From: Streptomyces sp. CA-278952
GTDB lineage: Bacteria > Actinomycetota > Actinomycetes > Streptomycetales > Streptomycetaceae
Length of the DNA stretch: 64,000 nt
NCBI RefSeq assembly: GCF_028747205.1
Contig: NZ_CP112880.1
Span: forward strand, 1,178,001-1,242,000
Direction: 5' to 3'
Within the stretch, counting starts at the first letter, position 1; each line of letters begins with the position of its first letter. A program made the position numbers and the translations under genes. Of this stretch, positions 1 to 7,849 are shown piece by piece. The notes under the pieces are model-generated. The model saw only the letters and a list, made by a program, of their open reading frames with translations. It searched no databases and was not told where the DNA came from.

Positions 1-896
1 AGCGCCCGGAGCTTCTCGATGTGCGCCTCGGCGGGACCGAGCAGACAGAACCGGTCGACGATCTCGTCCGGGACGAAGGCGGTGTCCGGGTTGCCGCTGC
101 GCCCGTGGTGGCTGTAGTCGTAGCCGGAGCGTCCGGCGATGTACGCGGTGAGCGCTTCCGGCACCAGGCCGGAGTGCTCGCCGTAGCGGGCGACCAGGTC
201 GGCCACGTGGTTGCCGACCATCCCGCCGAACCAGCGGCACTGCTCCCGGGCGTGGTCGAGGTCGTCGCCGACGTAGGCGGGGGCGGCGACGCAGATGGTG
301 ACGGAGTCCGGGTCCCGTCCGGCGTCGGAGGCCGCGTCCCGTACCGCCTTGATCATCCACTCGGTGAGGAAGGGGTCGGCGAGCTGGAGGATGAAGCCGT
401 CGGCCTTCTGCCCCGCCAGGGCCAGGGCCTTGGGTCCGTACGCCGCCATCCACACCGGCAGCTTCCCGTCCTTCACCCAGGGGATCCGGAGCGGCTGCCC
501 GTCGACCGTCGCCTCCCGGCCCTCCGCGAGGTCCCGGATGACGTCGATGGCCTCGCCGAGCCGGGCCAGGGTGTTGGGAGCGCGGCCCGCGACGCGCATC
601 GCGGAGTCGCCGCGCCCGATGCCGCAGACGGTGCGGTTGCCGTACATGTCGTTGAGGGTGGCGAAGGTGGAGGCGGTCACCTCCCAGGTGCGGGTGCCGG
701 GGTTGGTGACCATCGGGCCCACGGTCAGCTTCTCCGTGTGTTCCAGGATGCGGCTGTAGATGACGAACGGCTCCTGCCAGAGCACCGCCGAGTCGAAGGT
801 CCAGCCGTAGCGGAAGCCGTTGCGCTCGGCGCGCCGCATCAGGCCGACGACGGCGGAGGCGGGCGGGTCCGTCTGGAGGACGAGTCCGAAGTCCAT
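1..896 (-). CDS. LLM-class F420-dependent oxidoreductase, 3' end cut by window edge
   Basis: About 298 codons of a luciferase-like (LLM) flavin/F420 oxidoreductase are present; the C-terminus lies outside the window. The start is ATG at 896, and the stop codon of the upstream hydantoinase gene forms part of its Shine-Dalgarno sequence (TAGGAGAT). The N-terminus reads MDFGLVLQTDPPAS, and a segment with NDMYGNRTVCGIGRGDSAMR is the conserved LLM flavin/F420-binding strand region. It sits 11 bp after dihydropyrimidinase as the last visible gene of the operon. Members of this subfamily are regularly found beside hydantoinases, where they are thought to act in cyclic-amide or pyrimidine breakdown. 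The substrate is not known from sequence. The class assignment is firm; the pathway role is inferred from context. Confidence 0.85.
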   Translation of the reverse strand, partial: MDFGLVLQTDPPASAVVGLMRRAERNGFRYGWTFDSAVLWQEPFVIYSRILEHTEKLTVGPMVTNPGTRTWEVTASTFATLNDMYGNRTVCGIGRGDSAMRVAGRAPNTLARLGEAIDVIRDLAEGREATVDGQPLRIPWVKDGKLPVWMAAYGPKALALAGQKADGFILQLADPFLTEWMIKAVRDAASDAGRDPDSVTICVAAPAYVGDDLDHAREQCRWFGGMVGNHVADLVARYGEHSGLVPEALTAYIAGRSGYDYSHHGRSGNPDTAFVPDEIVDRFCLLGPAEAHIEKLRA

Positions 897-907
897 GGCG
901 GGATCTC

Positions 908-2308
908 CTAGTCCAGGTACTGACAGGTGGCGCGGGGGGTGTACATGCCGTGTCCGGCTCGACCCGTGAACTTCCTTCCTGTGATGACGAGTTCGCCGCG
1001 CGAGAGCACGGTCTCGACCTGGCCGGTGATGCGTTTGCCCTCGTACGCCGAGTAGTCGACGTTCATGTGGTGGGTCTCGGCGGAGAGGGTCTGTTCGGCG
1101 TTCGGGTCGTAGATGACGATGTCGGCGTCGGCGCCCGGGGCGATGGTGCCCTTCTTCGGGTAGAGGCCGAACATCCGGGCCGGGGAGGCGCAGGCGATCT
1201 CGATCCAGCGGCGGCGGGTGAGGTGCCCGTCCACGACCGCCTGGTGCAGCAGGTCCATGCGGTGCTCGACGCCCGGCATGCCGTTGGGGATCTTGGAGAA
1301 GTCGCCGCGGCCCATCTCCTTCTGGCCCGAGAAGCAGAACGGGCAGTGGTCGGTGGAGACGACCTGGAGTTCGTTGTTGCGCAGGCCCCGCCACAGGGCT
1401 TCCTGGTGTTCCTTGGGGCGCAGCGGGGTGGAGCAGACGTACTTGGCGCCCTCGAAGTCGGGCTCGGCGAGGTTGTCGGTGGAGAGGAACAGATACTGCG
1501 GGCAGGTCTCGCCGAAGACGGGGAGGCCCTTGTGGCGGGCGGCGGCGATCTCGGCGACGGCCTCGTCGGCGGAGACGTGGACGACGTAGAGGGGGGATCC
1601 GGCGACCCGGGCGAGCTGGACGGCGCGGTGGGTGGCTTCGGCCTCCAGGGCGACCTTGCGGACGTCCCCGTGGTAGCGGGGGTCGGTGTGGCCGGCGGCG
1701 AGGGCCTGCTCGACGAGGACGTCGATGGCGATGCCGTTCTCGGCGTGCATCATGATCAGCCCGCCGTTTCCGGAGGCCCGTTGCATGGCGCGCAGGATCT
1801 GGCCGTCGTCGCTGTAGAAGACGCCGGGGTAGGCCATGAACAGCTTGAAGGAGGTGACGCCCTCGGAGACGAGGAGGTCCATCTCCTTGAGCGAGGAGGG
1901 GTTCACGTCCGCGAGGATCATGTGGAAGGCGTAGTCGATGGCGCAGTTGCCGTCGGCCTTGGCGTACCAGGCGTCGAGCCCGTCGCGCAGGGAGCGGCCC
2001 ACGCTCTGGATCGCGAAGTCGACGATGGTGGTGGTGCCGCCCCAGGCGGCGGCCCGGGTGCCGGTCTCGAAGGTGTCGGCGGCGTACGTCCCGCCGAACG
2101 GCATCTCCATGTGGGTGTGCCCGTCGACGCCGCCCGGGATGACGTATTTGCCCGTCGCGTCGATCCGCCGGTCGGCGCTCCAGCTCTCGGCGGCGTCGGT
2201 TCCGTGGGCGGCGAGGGCGGCGATCCGGCCGCCCTCGACGAGCACGTCGGCGTGGATCTCGTCGGACGCGGTGATGACCAGGCCACCGTGGATGACGGTG
2301 CGGCTCAT
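908..2308 (-). CDS. hydA: dihydropyrimidinase / D-hydantoinase
   Basis: A 466-aa cyclic amidohydrolase that opens 5,6-dihydropyrimidines or hydantoins to N-carbamoyl amino acids in the cytoplasm. The metal-binding motif DGHTHMEM (His64, His66) is followed by the lysine that is carbamylated in this family, in SFKLFMAYPG near residue 155, and by further metal-site histidines in VVHVSADEA and the Asp region STDHCPF. Length is normal for the family. It is the third gene of a leftward operon, downstream of beta-ureidopropionase and a class III aminotransferase, which together supply the second and third steps of reductive uracil/thymine catabolism and a transaminase for the beta-amino acid. The first-step dehydrogenase (PydA) is not in the window. 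Confidence 0.92.
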   Translation of the reverse strand: MSRTVIHGGLVITASDEIHADVLVEGGRIAALAAHGTDAAESWSADRRIDATGKYVIPGGVDGHTHMEMPFGGTYAADTFETGTRAAAWGGTTTIVDFAIQSVGRSLRDGLDAWYAKADGNCAIDYAFHMILADVNPSSLKEMDLLVSEGVTSFKLFMAYPGVFYSDDGQILRAMQRASGNGGLIMMHAENGIAIDVLVEQALAAGHTDPRYHGDVRKVALEAEATHRAVQLARVAGSPLYVVHVSADEAVAEIAAARHKGLPVFGETCPQYLFLSTDNLAEPDFEGAKYVCSTPLRPKEHQEALWRGLRNNELQVVSTDHCPFCFSGQKEMGRGDFSKIPNGMPGVEHRMDLLHQAVVDGHLTRRRWIEIACASPARMFGLYPKKGTIAPGADADIVIYDPNAEQTLSAETHHMNVDYSAYEGKRITGQVETVLSRGELVITGRKFTGRAGHGMYTPRATCQYLD

Positions 2309-2408
2309 GGGTAGCTCCTTAACTCGGGGCGGCCCCGCCGGCCCTCTGGGCGTACGGGCGGGGCCGCCCCGCGCGGTTCGTGTACGTACGGGCTCCGCCG
2401 GGCGGCGC

Positions 2409-3692
2409 TCAGCCCGCCGCGTGCAGGGCGTCCGCGAGGATCGCCGCGCCTTCCTCGGCCTCGGCGACGGTCAGGGTCAGCGGCGGGGCGATCCTGAGGA
2501 CGCTGGTGCTGTGGCCGCCGCCCTTGCCGATCAGCAGTCCGCCCGCGCGGGCCGCTTCGAGGACGGCCGCGGCGGCTTCGGGGTCGGCCTCGTCGGTGCC
2601 GGGCCTCACCAGCTCGATGCCGATCATCAGGCCCCGGCCGCGCACCTCGCGCACGGCGGGCGACGCCGCGGCGATGGAGCGCAGCCGTTCCATGAGAAGC
2701 CCGCCGACGCGCCGTGCGTTGCCCTGGAGGTCGTGCTCCAGGACGTAACCGAGGTTGGCGAGCGACGCGGCCATGGTGATCGGTGAACCGCCGAAGGTGG
2801 AGATGGAGTTGGCGTCGAGGCAGTTCATCACCTCGGCCCGGGCCACCACTCCCCCGACCGACATGCCGTTGCCGATGCCCTTGGCGAAGGTGAGGATGTC
2901 CGGCGGCCCGTTCTCGGCGTGCGCCTGCCACCCCCAGAAGTGGTCACCGGTACGGCCCCAGCCGGTCTGCACCTCGTCCGAGATCCACAGCACCCCGTGC
3001 CGGTCCAGGACCTCCCGGAACGCGGCGAACAGGCCGTCGGGCGGGGAGGTGAAGCCGCCGACGCCCTGGATGGGTTCGGCGATCAGGGCCGCGGGCCGGC
3101 GGGTGTGCCCGAGGAGGTCCTCCAGGTCGGCGACGCACGCCTGGATGAACCGCTCGTCGCTCAACTCGGCGTACGGGCCCCGGCTGCGGACGCCGCCGTG
3201 GACGTACAGGGTCTGGAGCGGGGACAGACTGGTGGGCGACCAGGCCTGGTTGCCGGTGATGGAGACCGTGGAGAACGAGCGGCCGTGGTAGCTGTTGCGC
3301 ATCGCGAGGATCTGGTTGGAGCGGCGGTACGCGGTGGCGAGCAGCAGCGCGGTGTCGTTGGCCTCGGTGCCGGAGGTGGTGAAGAAGACCCGGGCGTCGG
3401 GGATCTTGGAGAGGGCGGCGATCCGCTCGGCCATCTCCACCATGGGGCGGTTGAGGTAGAGGGTGGAGGAGTGGATGATCCGCCCGGCCTGTTCGGCGAC
3501 CGCCTTGGTCACCTCGGGCAGGGCGTGGGCGGTCATCGTGGTGAGGATGCCGCCGAAGAAGTCCAGGTAGCGGTTGCCGTCCGCGTCCCAGACGTGGCGG
3601 CCCTCGCCGTGGGTGAGTTCCAGGGGGTGGCGGTAGTAGAGGGCCAGCCATGCGGGGCTGACGGCGAGGTGGCGCTCGTGCAGTCCGGTCAC
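2409..3692 (-). CDS. class III PLP-dependent aminotransferase (beta-alanine/alanine-glyoxylate type)
   Basis: A 427-aa class III aminotransferase. Typical elements are NRYLDFFGGI near the N-terminus, TTSGTEANDTALLLA (cofactor phosphate loop), the Asp of ISDEVQTGWGR and the PLP lysine in LTFAKGIGNGMSVGG. I chose GTG at 3692 because it overlaps the TGA of the preceding beta-ureidopropionase gene (GTGA), which implies translational coupling; the open frame extends further upstream only as a shadow of that gene. In this operon the likely substrate is the beta-alanine or 3-aminoisobutyrate released by beta-ureidopropionase, with pyruvate or glyoxylate as acceptor. Substrate choice is inferred from context, since class III enzymes are hard to assign from motifs alone. 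Confidence 0.88.
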   Translation of the reverse strand: MTGLHERHLAVSPAWLALYYRHPLELTHGEGRHVWDADGNRYLDFFGGILTTMTAHALPEVTKAVAEQAGRIIHSSTLYLNRPMVEMAERIAALSKIPDARVFFTTSGTEANDTALLLATAYRRSNQILAMRNSYHGRSFSTVSITGNQAWSPTSLSPLQTLYVHGGVRSRGPYAELSDERFIQACVADLEDLLGHTRRPAALIAEPIQGVGGFTSPPDGLFAAFREVLDRHGVLWISDEVQTGWGRTGDHFWGWQAHAENGPPDILTFAKGIGNGMSVGGVVARAEVMNCLDANSISTFGGSPITMAASLANLGYVLEHDLQGNARRVGGLLMERLRSIAAASPAVREVRGRGLMIGIELVRPGTDEADPEAAAAVLEAARAGGLLIGKGGGHSTSVLRIAPPLTLTVAEAEEGAAILADALHAAG

Positions 3693-4531
3693 GGCTCCAC
3701 CAGCCCGTCGTAGGCGTCGGGCCGTCGGTCCCGGTAGAACGCCCACTGTTGGCGGACTTCCTCGATCAGGTCGAAGTCCAGGTCGCGGACGACGAGTTCC
3801 TCTTCCTTGTCGCTGGCCACGTCCCCGACGAACTGGCCGCGCGGGTCGACGAAGTAGCTGGTGCCGTAGAAGTCGTTGTCGCCGTACTCCTCCTGGCCGA
3901 CCCGGTTGATCGCGGCGACGAAGTACTCGTTGGCGACGGCGGAGGCCGGCTGCTCCAACTGCCAGAGGTGGCTGGAGAGTCCGCGTGAGGTGGCCGACGG
4001 GTTGTACACCAACTGGGCCCCTCCGAGACCCAGTTGGCGCCACCCCTCGGGGAAGTGCCGGTCGTAGCAGATGTACACCCCGACCTTGCCGACGGCGGTG
4101 TCGAAGACCGGCCAGCCGGCGTTGCCGGGCTTGAAGTAGTACTTCTCCCAGAATCCCTTGACCTGCGGGATGTGGTGCTTGCGGTACTTGCCGAGGTACG
4201 AGCCGTCGGCGTCGATCACGGCCGCGGTGTTGTAGTAGAAGCCGGACTGCTCGATCTCGAAGACCGGGACGACGATCACCATGCCGGTCTCACGGGCCAG
4301 GTCCCGCATGCGCCGGACGGTCGGCCCGTCGGGGACCGGCTCGGCCCAGCGGTAGTGCTCGGGCTCCTGGACCTGGCAGAAGTAGGGGGCGTTGAACACC
4401 TCCTGGAAGCCGATGATCTTCGCGCCCTGCCGGGCGGCCTCGCGCGCGTGTTCCTCGTGCTTGGCAATCATGGATTCGGTGTCGCCGGTCCAGGTCGCCT
4501 GGACGAGTGCGGCGCGTACGACGTGGGACAT
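3689..4531 (-). CDS. beta-ureidopropionase / N-carbamoyl amino acid amidohydrolase (nitrilase superfamily)
   Basis: A 280-aa nitrilase-superfamily hydrolase with all three catalytic residues visible: Glu in GFQEVFNAP, Lys in KYRKHHIP and Cys in VYICYDRHFPEG. These enzymes release CO2 and NH3 from N-carbamoyl-beta-alanine or N-carbamoyl-D-amino acids. The start is ATG at 4531 (MSHVVRAALVQ), preceded by a good AAGGAG; the longer reading upstream has no family homology. It is the first gene of the pyrimidine/hydantoin operon and overlaps the next gene by 4 bp. Its product would feed the adjacent aminotransferase. The carbamoyl-substrate stereochemistry cannot be read from sequence. Confidence 0.9.
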   Translation of the reverse strand: MSHVVRAALVQATWTGDTESMIAKHEEHAREAARQGAKIIGFQEVFNAPYFCQVQEPEHYRWAEPVPDGPTVRRMRDLARETGMVIVVPVFEIEQSGFYYNTAAVIDADGSYLGKYRKHHIPQVKGFWEKYYFKPGNAGWPVFDTAVGKVGVYICYDRHFPEGWRQLGLGGAQLVYNPSATSRGLSSHLWQLEQPASAVANEYFVAAINRVGQEEYGDNDFYGTSYFVDPRGQFVGDVASDKEEELVVRDLDFDLIEEVRQQWAFYRDRRPDAYDGLVEP

Positions 4532-4574
4532 GAGCTGCTCCTTCGACGCGGCGTCAGAGAGCCTGCACGCGTTC

Positions 4575-4588
4575 TCTACGCACGTAGA
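4575..4588. promoter_or_regulatory. candidate operator palindrome upstream of the pyrimidine operon
   Basis: TCTACG-CA-CGTAGA is a perfect inverted repeat centred about 50 bp upstream of the first operon gene (start 4531), where a repressor or activator site would be expected. No regulator of the operon is visible in the window, so this is a candidate only. Confidence 0.4.
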
Positions 4589-4612
4589 TCGGTGCATGGA
4601 TGGAGAACGTAA

Positions 4613-4632
4613 GCCCCGCCGTCCGGCGGGGC
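4613..4632. terminator. GC-rich hairpin between hypothetical gene and pyrimidine operon
   Basis: Arms GCCCCGCC and GGCGGGGC are separated by 4 nt. The hairpin lies about 127 bp past the stop of the leftward gene at 4759-6126 and ahead of the next leftward gene, so it could terminate read-through. There is no T-tract. Confidence 0.4.
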
Positions 4633-4758
4633 AAGACCATCGCCGTGAACCGGCGGAGTCGATCATGATTCGCACCCGACCGGTCCACAACGCCTACGGC
4701 CCCGGTCTCCGGTGGTGTTCCGGGCACCCCCGGGGGCGTCGGCACACGCCCGGGAACC

Positions 4759-6126
4759 TCAGACGCCCGGCACGCCCGCCACCCGCAGCGCGTGCACCAG
4801 GTCCCACTCCCGTTCCGCCGACACCACGCGGGCCGCCGCTAGGAGCAGGGGCAGCAGCCGGGTCCCACCGGTCCCGGCCAGCTCGGCGGCCTCCTGCGGA
4901 GTGCGTACGCGGACGAAGGCGCCGAGCAGGTCCCGCGCCTCCCGCTCCCGGCCGGCGCCGTCCAGGGCGAGCACCGCCTCGGCCACCTCGGCGGCGGGCC
5001 GGGCGACGCCCTGGCGCAGCAGGAGCCCGCAGTCCGCCTCGCGCCCGGCGGCGGCCAGCGCGCCCGCCGCGGCGGCGAATCCGGCGGGCGGCAGCGAGGA
5101 CACCTCCCAGAGCAGGGTCGTCCAGTCGGCGGCGAGCCCGGCCCGGTACAGGGCCACCGCGAGCACCGGCAGCCGGGGCGCGGGCCAGGCCGCGACCTCG
5201 CAGAGCACCACGTGCGCCTCACCGCCGCGGCCCTCGGCGCGCAGCCGGACCAGCTGGGCGACGGCCCCGGCGACGGCCTGCCCGGCGGCCGGATCCGGGA
5301 GGGCGCCCGGCGCACGGACCCGCCCGGCCGCGCCCCGGCCCTCGCGCCCCTCCTCCCCCGCGCCCGCGCCGAAGCGGGCGCCGCGCGGGGCGGACGGACC
5401 CGAGCGGGAGGGCACGGGCGGACCGGGCAGCGGCGAGGGGGCGTAGCCGGCGTCCTCCGCCTCCTCATCGACCTCCAGGCCGGCGAACCGGGCTCCGCGC
5501 GGCTTCCTGCGCCGGGGAGCGGGGGCGGTGGGGGCCGGGGTGTCGGGGGCATCGGCGGTGAAGGCCGAGGCGTCGGGCCGGACCCCCTCGACGCCCCCGG
5601 CCGGCGGCCCGGAGGCGTCCTCGACCCGCGGCCGGACCTCGGGGACCGTCACGGCCGCCAGTCGCCCCCGCAGCTCGGCGCAGCGGGCGGTGGCGCGCTC
5701 GTGGTCGTCGCGGGCCCAGGCCAGCGCTCCCGGTTCGGCCGGGTCCGGGCCGCCGGGCCCTGTGCCGCGCAGGCGTTCCGCCGCCCGGTGCTGCTCGCGG
5801 ACCATCAACCCCAGCCGGTGGACGAGCTCCTGGCGTCCGCCGGGCCGCCGGTCGTGGGTGGCCGCGGACGCGGAGTAGAGCGCGGCGGCCCGGACCGAGA
5901 CCTGCTCGGCGAACCGGGCGCCGCGCAGGGCTGCGAGGTCCGCGAGCAACGACTCCACCACGTCCCAGGGTGGGATCTCCACCCCGTCCAGGCAGGACCG
6001 CATGCCGACCGGGTCGCGCCGGGCGAAGACCCCGTACCAGCCGCGTCCGGGGTCCAGTCGTGCCACCAGTTCTCGCAGGTACTGCGCGAACGCCCCTACT
6101 GCGTAAGCCTGCTGATGCACCGTCAT
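4759..6126 (-). CDS. conserved actinomycete hypothetical protein, low-complexity centre
   Basis: 455 aa from ATG at 6126 (MTVHQQAYAVGAF), with a weak GAGGG ahead. The first 130 residues look like a compact helical domain (YLRELVARLDPGRGWYG, WDVVESLLADLAALRG). The middle (about 190-270) is rich in Pro, Ala, Gly and Arg and probably disordered. The last 170 residues contain Ala-rich helical repeats that resemble TPR/HEAT-like solenoids (PVLAVALYRAGLAADW, and similar lines). There is no signal peptide or catalytic motif. I recognise the N-terminal sequence style from Streptomyces hypotheticals but know no function. A scaffold or regulatory role is possible; I make no call. Confidence 0.75.
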   Translation of the reverse strand: MTVHQQAYAVGAFAQYLRELVARLDPGRGWYGVFARRDPVGMRSCLDGVEIPPWDVVESLLADLAALRGARFAEQVSVRAAALYSASAATHDRRPGGRQELVHRLGLMVREQHRAAERLRGTGPGGPDPAEPGALAWARDDHERATARCAELRGRLAAVTVPEVRPRVEDASGPPAGGVEGVRPDASAFTADAPDTPAPTAPAPRRRKPRGARFAGLEVDEEAEDAGYAPSPLPGPPVPSRSGPSAPRGARFGAGAGEEGREGRGAAGRVRAPGALPDPAAGQAVAGAVAQLVRLRAEGRGGEAHVVLCEVAAWPAPRLPVLAVALYRAGLAADWTTLLWEVSSLPPAGFAAAAGALAAAGREADCGLLLRQGVARPAAEVAEAVLALDGAGREREARDLLGAFVRVRTPQEAAELAGTGGTRLLPLLLAAARVVSAEREWDLVHALRVAGVPGV

Positions 6127-6256
6127 TGTCGCCCTCGCCGGCCGTCGACTGGAGCCTTCCCGTCCGGAGGCATTCGACCGCAGGCGTGTTACGGGGCGGC
6201 TACGCGCAGCTTTCGGGCACGATGCGGCGGGAGCACGAGGGGGCCCGGAAGGGGAC

Positions 6257-6637
6257 TCAGAAGGTGATGGCGATCCCGGTGTGCGGGCGCTTGCCGAGCC
6301 GGGCGACCGTCGCGGGCCAGTCGACGAGCCAGAACTTCCAGGTGTACTTGCGCGCCAGCAGCTTGCGCGCCGCGCGGGTGCCGTTCTCGTCGAGGAGCTT
6401 CGCCGTGCCCTCCGCGCTGGGGGCCCCTTCGGCGATCCTGCCGCGCACGTCGCAGACGGTGACGACGACTGTGCCGTTGTTGCGCAGCCGCTTGACCTTC
6501 CACGAGTCGGAGCGGGTCCAGACGTACAGCACATCGCCCTCGGCGGCGGCCCAGACGGGCGTGGCGACGGGTGTGCCGTTCTTCCGGTACGTGGTCAGGC
6601 TGACGTATTCGCTGCGCGCGAAGTCCTGGAGAGTCAC
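6257..6637 (-). CDS. PPOX-class F420-dependent oxidoreductase
   Basis: A 126-aa single split-beta-barrel protein of the pyridoxamine-oxidase-like/FDOR superfamily. It has the typical opening FARSEYVSLTTYRKNGTPVATPVW, then a central VLYVWTRSDSWKVKRLRNNG strand-turn unit and the basic residues that contact F420 phosphate. Length fits the FDOR-B subgroup. It probably reduces an unsaturated small molecule using F420H2 in the cytoplasm; the substrate is unknown. It lies leftward between the 4759-6126 gene and the XRE regulator, 54 bp downstream of the latter. Confidence 0.85.
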   Translation of the reverse strand: MTLQDFARSEYVSLTTYRKNGTPVATPVWAAAEGDVLYVWTRSDSWKVKRLRNNGTVVVTVCDVRGRIAEGAPSAEGTAKLLDENGTRAARKLLARKYTWKFWLVDWPATVARLGKRPHTGIAITF

Positions 6638-6691
6638 GGCGCGACCCTACGCGCCCCGAGGGGCGTCCCGCAGGGCAGGGCACGGCCCGGA

Positions 6692-6961
6692 CTACGCGAT
6701 CAGCGGGACGGCGGCCGGTTCCGGCGCGCAGCGGCCGAGGATCTCGTCCATGGAGAGGCCCAGCGCACCGGCGAGGGCGGCCACGGTGAAGAAGGCGGGC
6801 GTGGGTGCGCGGCCGGTCTCGATCTTCCGTAGGGTCTCCGCGGAGATTCCGGCGCTCGCGGCGACGGCTGCCATGCTGCGCTCCCCGCGCGCCGCGCGGA
6901 GCAGTGCGCCGAGCCGCTCGCCGCGCAGGCGCTCTTCGGGTGTCAGAGGGGTGCGAACCAT
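6692..6961 (-). CDS. XRE-family helix-turn-helix regulator
   Basis: An 89-aa small Cro/C1-type DNA-binding protein. The HTH covers about residues 28-50 (SMAAVAASAGISAETLRKIETGR), followed by helices that end the domain; there is no ligand domain. It is transcribed away from the methionine aminopeptidase gene at 7035, and the AT-rich 70 bp between them contains a perfect 29-bp palindrome holding -10-like hexamers on both strands. The likely role is autoregulation and control of the aminopeptidase gene. No clear ribosome binding site is visible before the ATG at 6961. Confidence 0.88.
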   Translation of the reverse strand: MVRTPLTPEERLRGERLGALLRAARGERSMAAVAASAGISAETLRKIETGRAPTPAFFTVAALAGALGLSMDEILGRCAPEPAAVPLIA

Positions 6962-7000
6962 GCACCCATCGTACTACGGAATACTCTTTCTATACCGTCA

Positions 7001-7029
7001 TTACTATACCGGTTCGACCGGTATAGTAA
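7001..7029. promoter_or_regulatory. perfect 29-bp palindrome in the divergent XRE/map promoter
   Basis: Arms TTACTATACCGGT (7001-7013) and ACCGGTATAGTAA (7017-7029) are separated by TCG. TATAGT on the + strand (7022-7027) is a good -10 hexamer placed so that transcription would begin at about the ATG at 7035. The same hexamer occurs on the minus strand (7008-7003) facing the XRE gene. An extra half-site, TATACCG, lies at 6991-6997. A repressor bound here would silence both promoters. Confidence 0.7.
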
Positions 7030-7034
7030 TGGGC

Positions 7035-7802
7035 ATGGTGCACATCAAGACGGACACAGACATCGCAGCGATGCGCGAGGCCGGCCGGGTCGTCGCGCAG
7101 ATCCTGACCCGGGCGCGGGAGGTGGCGGCGGTCGGCGTGACCCCTCGCCAACTGGACGAGGCGGCCCGCCAGGTGCTGAGCGCGGCCGGGGCCTCCTCGC
7201 CCTTCCTGAACTACAAGCCGCACTTCGCGCCCACCCCGTTCCCGGCCGTGGTCTGCGTCTCGGTCAACGACGCGGTCGTACACGGCATCCCCTCGGCCGA
7301 CCCACTGCGCGACGGGGACCTGGTCAGCGTGGACGCGGGAGCCCTCCTGGGCGGCTGGGCCGGTGACTCGGCGATCAGCTTCACCGTGGGCGAGGCCCGC
7401 ACCGCCGACACCCGGCTCATCGACGCGGCGAACGAGGCCCTGGCCGCCGGGATCGGCGCGGCCGTGGTCGGCAACCGGATCGGCGACATCGCCCACGCGA
7501 TCGGCACGGTCTGCCGCAAGGCAGGTTACGGCATCCTGGACGGGTACGGCGGCCACGGCATCGGCCGGACCATGCACGAGGACCCGTCCGTGCCGAACGA
7601 GGGTCGGCCGGGGCGCGGCATGGAGCTGCGGCACGGCATGGTCCTGGCGATCGAGCCCATGCTCATCGGCGGTGGCGGCGACGAGTTCCGCCACGACGAG
7701 GACGGCTGGACGCTGCGGACCACCGACGGCAGCCGTGCGTCGCACGCCGAGCACACGGTCGCGATCACGAACGACGGCCCGCGCGTCCTGACCGCGCTGT
7801 AG
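7035..7802 (+). CDS. map: type I methionine aminopeptidase
   Basis: A 255-aa M24A metallopeptidase that removes the initiator Met from nascent proteins. All five metal ligands are visible: Asp in VSVDAGALL, Asp in WAGDSAI, His in GHGIGRTMHEDPS, Glu in LAIEPML and Glu in SHAEHTVAIT. I chose ATG at 7035 (MVHIKTDTDIAAMREAG); ATG at 7029 is in frame but overlaps the operator. A -10 (TATAGT) 7 bp upstream predicts a leaderless mRNA. Streptomyces usually carries a housekeeping map in the ribosomal-protein/adk region, so this is probably an additional, separately regulated paralogue paired with the XRE gene. Confidence 0.9.
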   Translation: MVHIKTDTDIAAMREAGRVVAQILTRAREVAAVGVTPRQLDEAARQVLSAAGASSPFLNYKPHFAPTPFPAVVCVSVNDAVVHGIPSADPLRDGDLVSVDAGALLGGWAGDSAISFTVGEARTADTRLIDAANEALAAGIGAAVVGNRIGDIAHAIGTVCRKAGYGILDGYGGHGIGRTMHEDPSVPNEGRPGRGMELRHGMVLAIEPMLIGGGGDEFRHDEDGWTLRTTDGSRASHAEHTVAITNDGPRVLTAL

Positions 7803-7811
7803 GCGGCCCGC

Positions 7812-7839
7812 CCGGGGCGGCTCCCGGGCGCCGCCCCGG
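7812..7839. terminator. bidirectional hairpin between map and the NADAR gene
   Basis: Arms CCGGGGCGGC (7812-7821) and GCCGCCCCGG (7830-7839) with an 8-nt loop, in the 47 bp between two convergent stop codons (7802 and 7850). The placement fits a shared terminator. Confidence 0.6.
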
Positions 7840-7849
7840 AGGTTTCCCG

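Noticed and set aside
21..911. Long + strand open frames over 1-4 kb (for example 21-911 and 950-2314)
   Set aside because: They are antisense shadows of the leftward pyrimidine operon; the minus-strand products have complete family motifs, while these are low-complexity Gly/Val/Asp/Arg-rich readings typical of GC-rich DNA.
3693..4043. N-terminal extension of the aminotransferase frame
   Set aside because: It overlaps the beta-ureidopropionase gene and has no domain; GTG 3692 with a GTGA overlap starts the family sequence.
5970..7034. N-terminal extension of the methionine aminopeptidase frame
   Set aside because: It runs antisense through the PPOX and XRE genes, has no homology, and the promoter/operator at 7001-7029 lies inside it.
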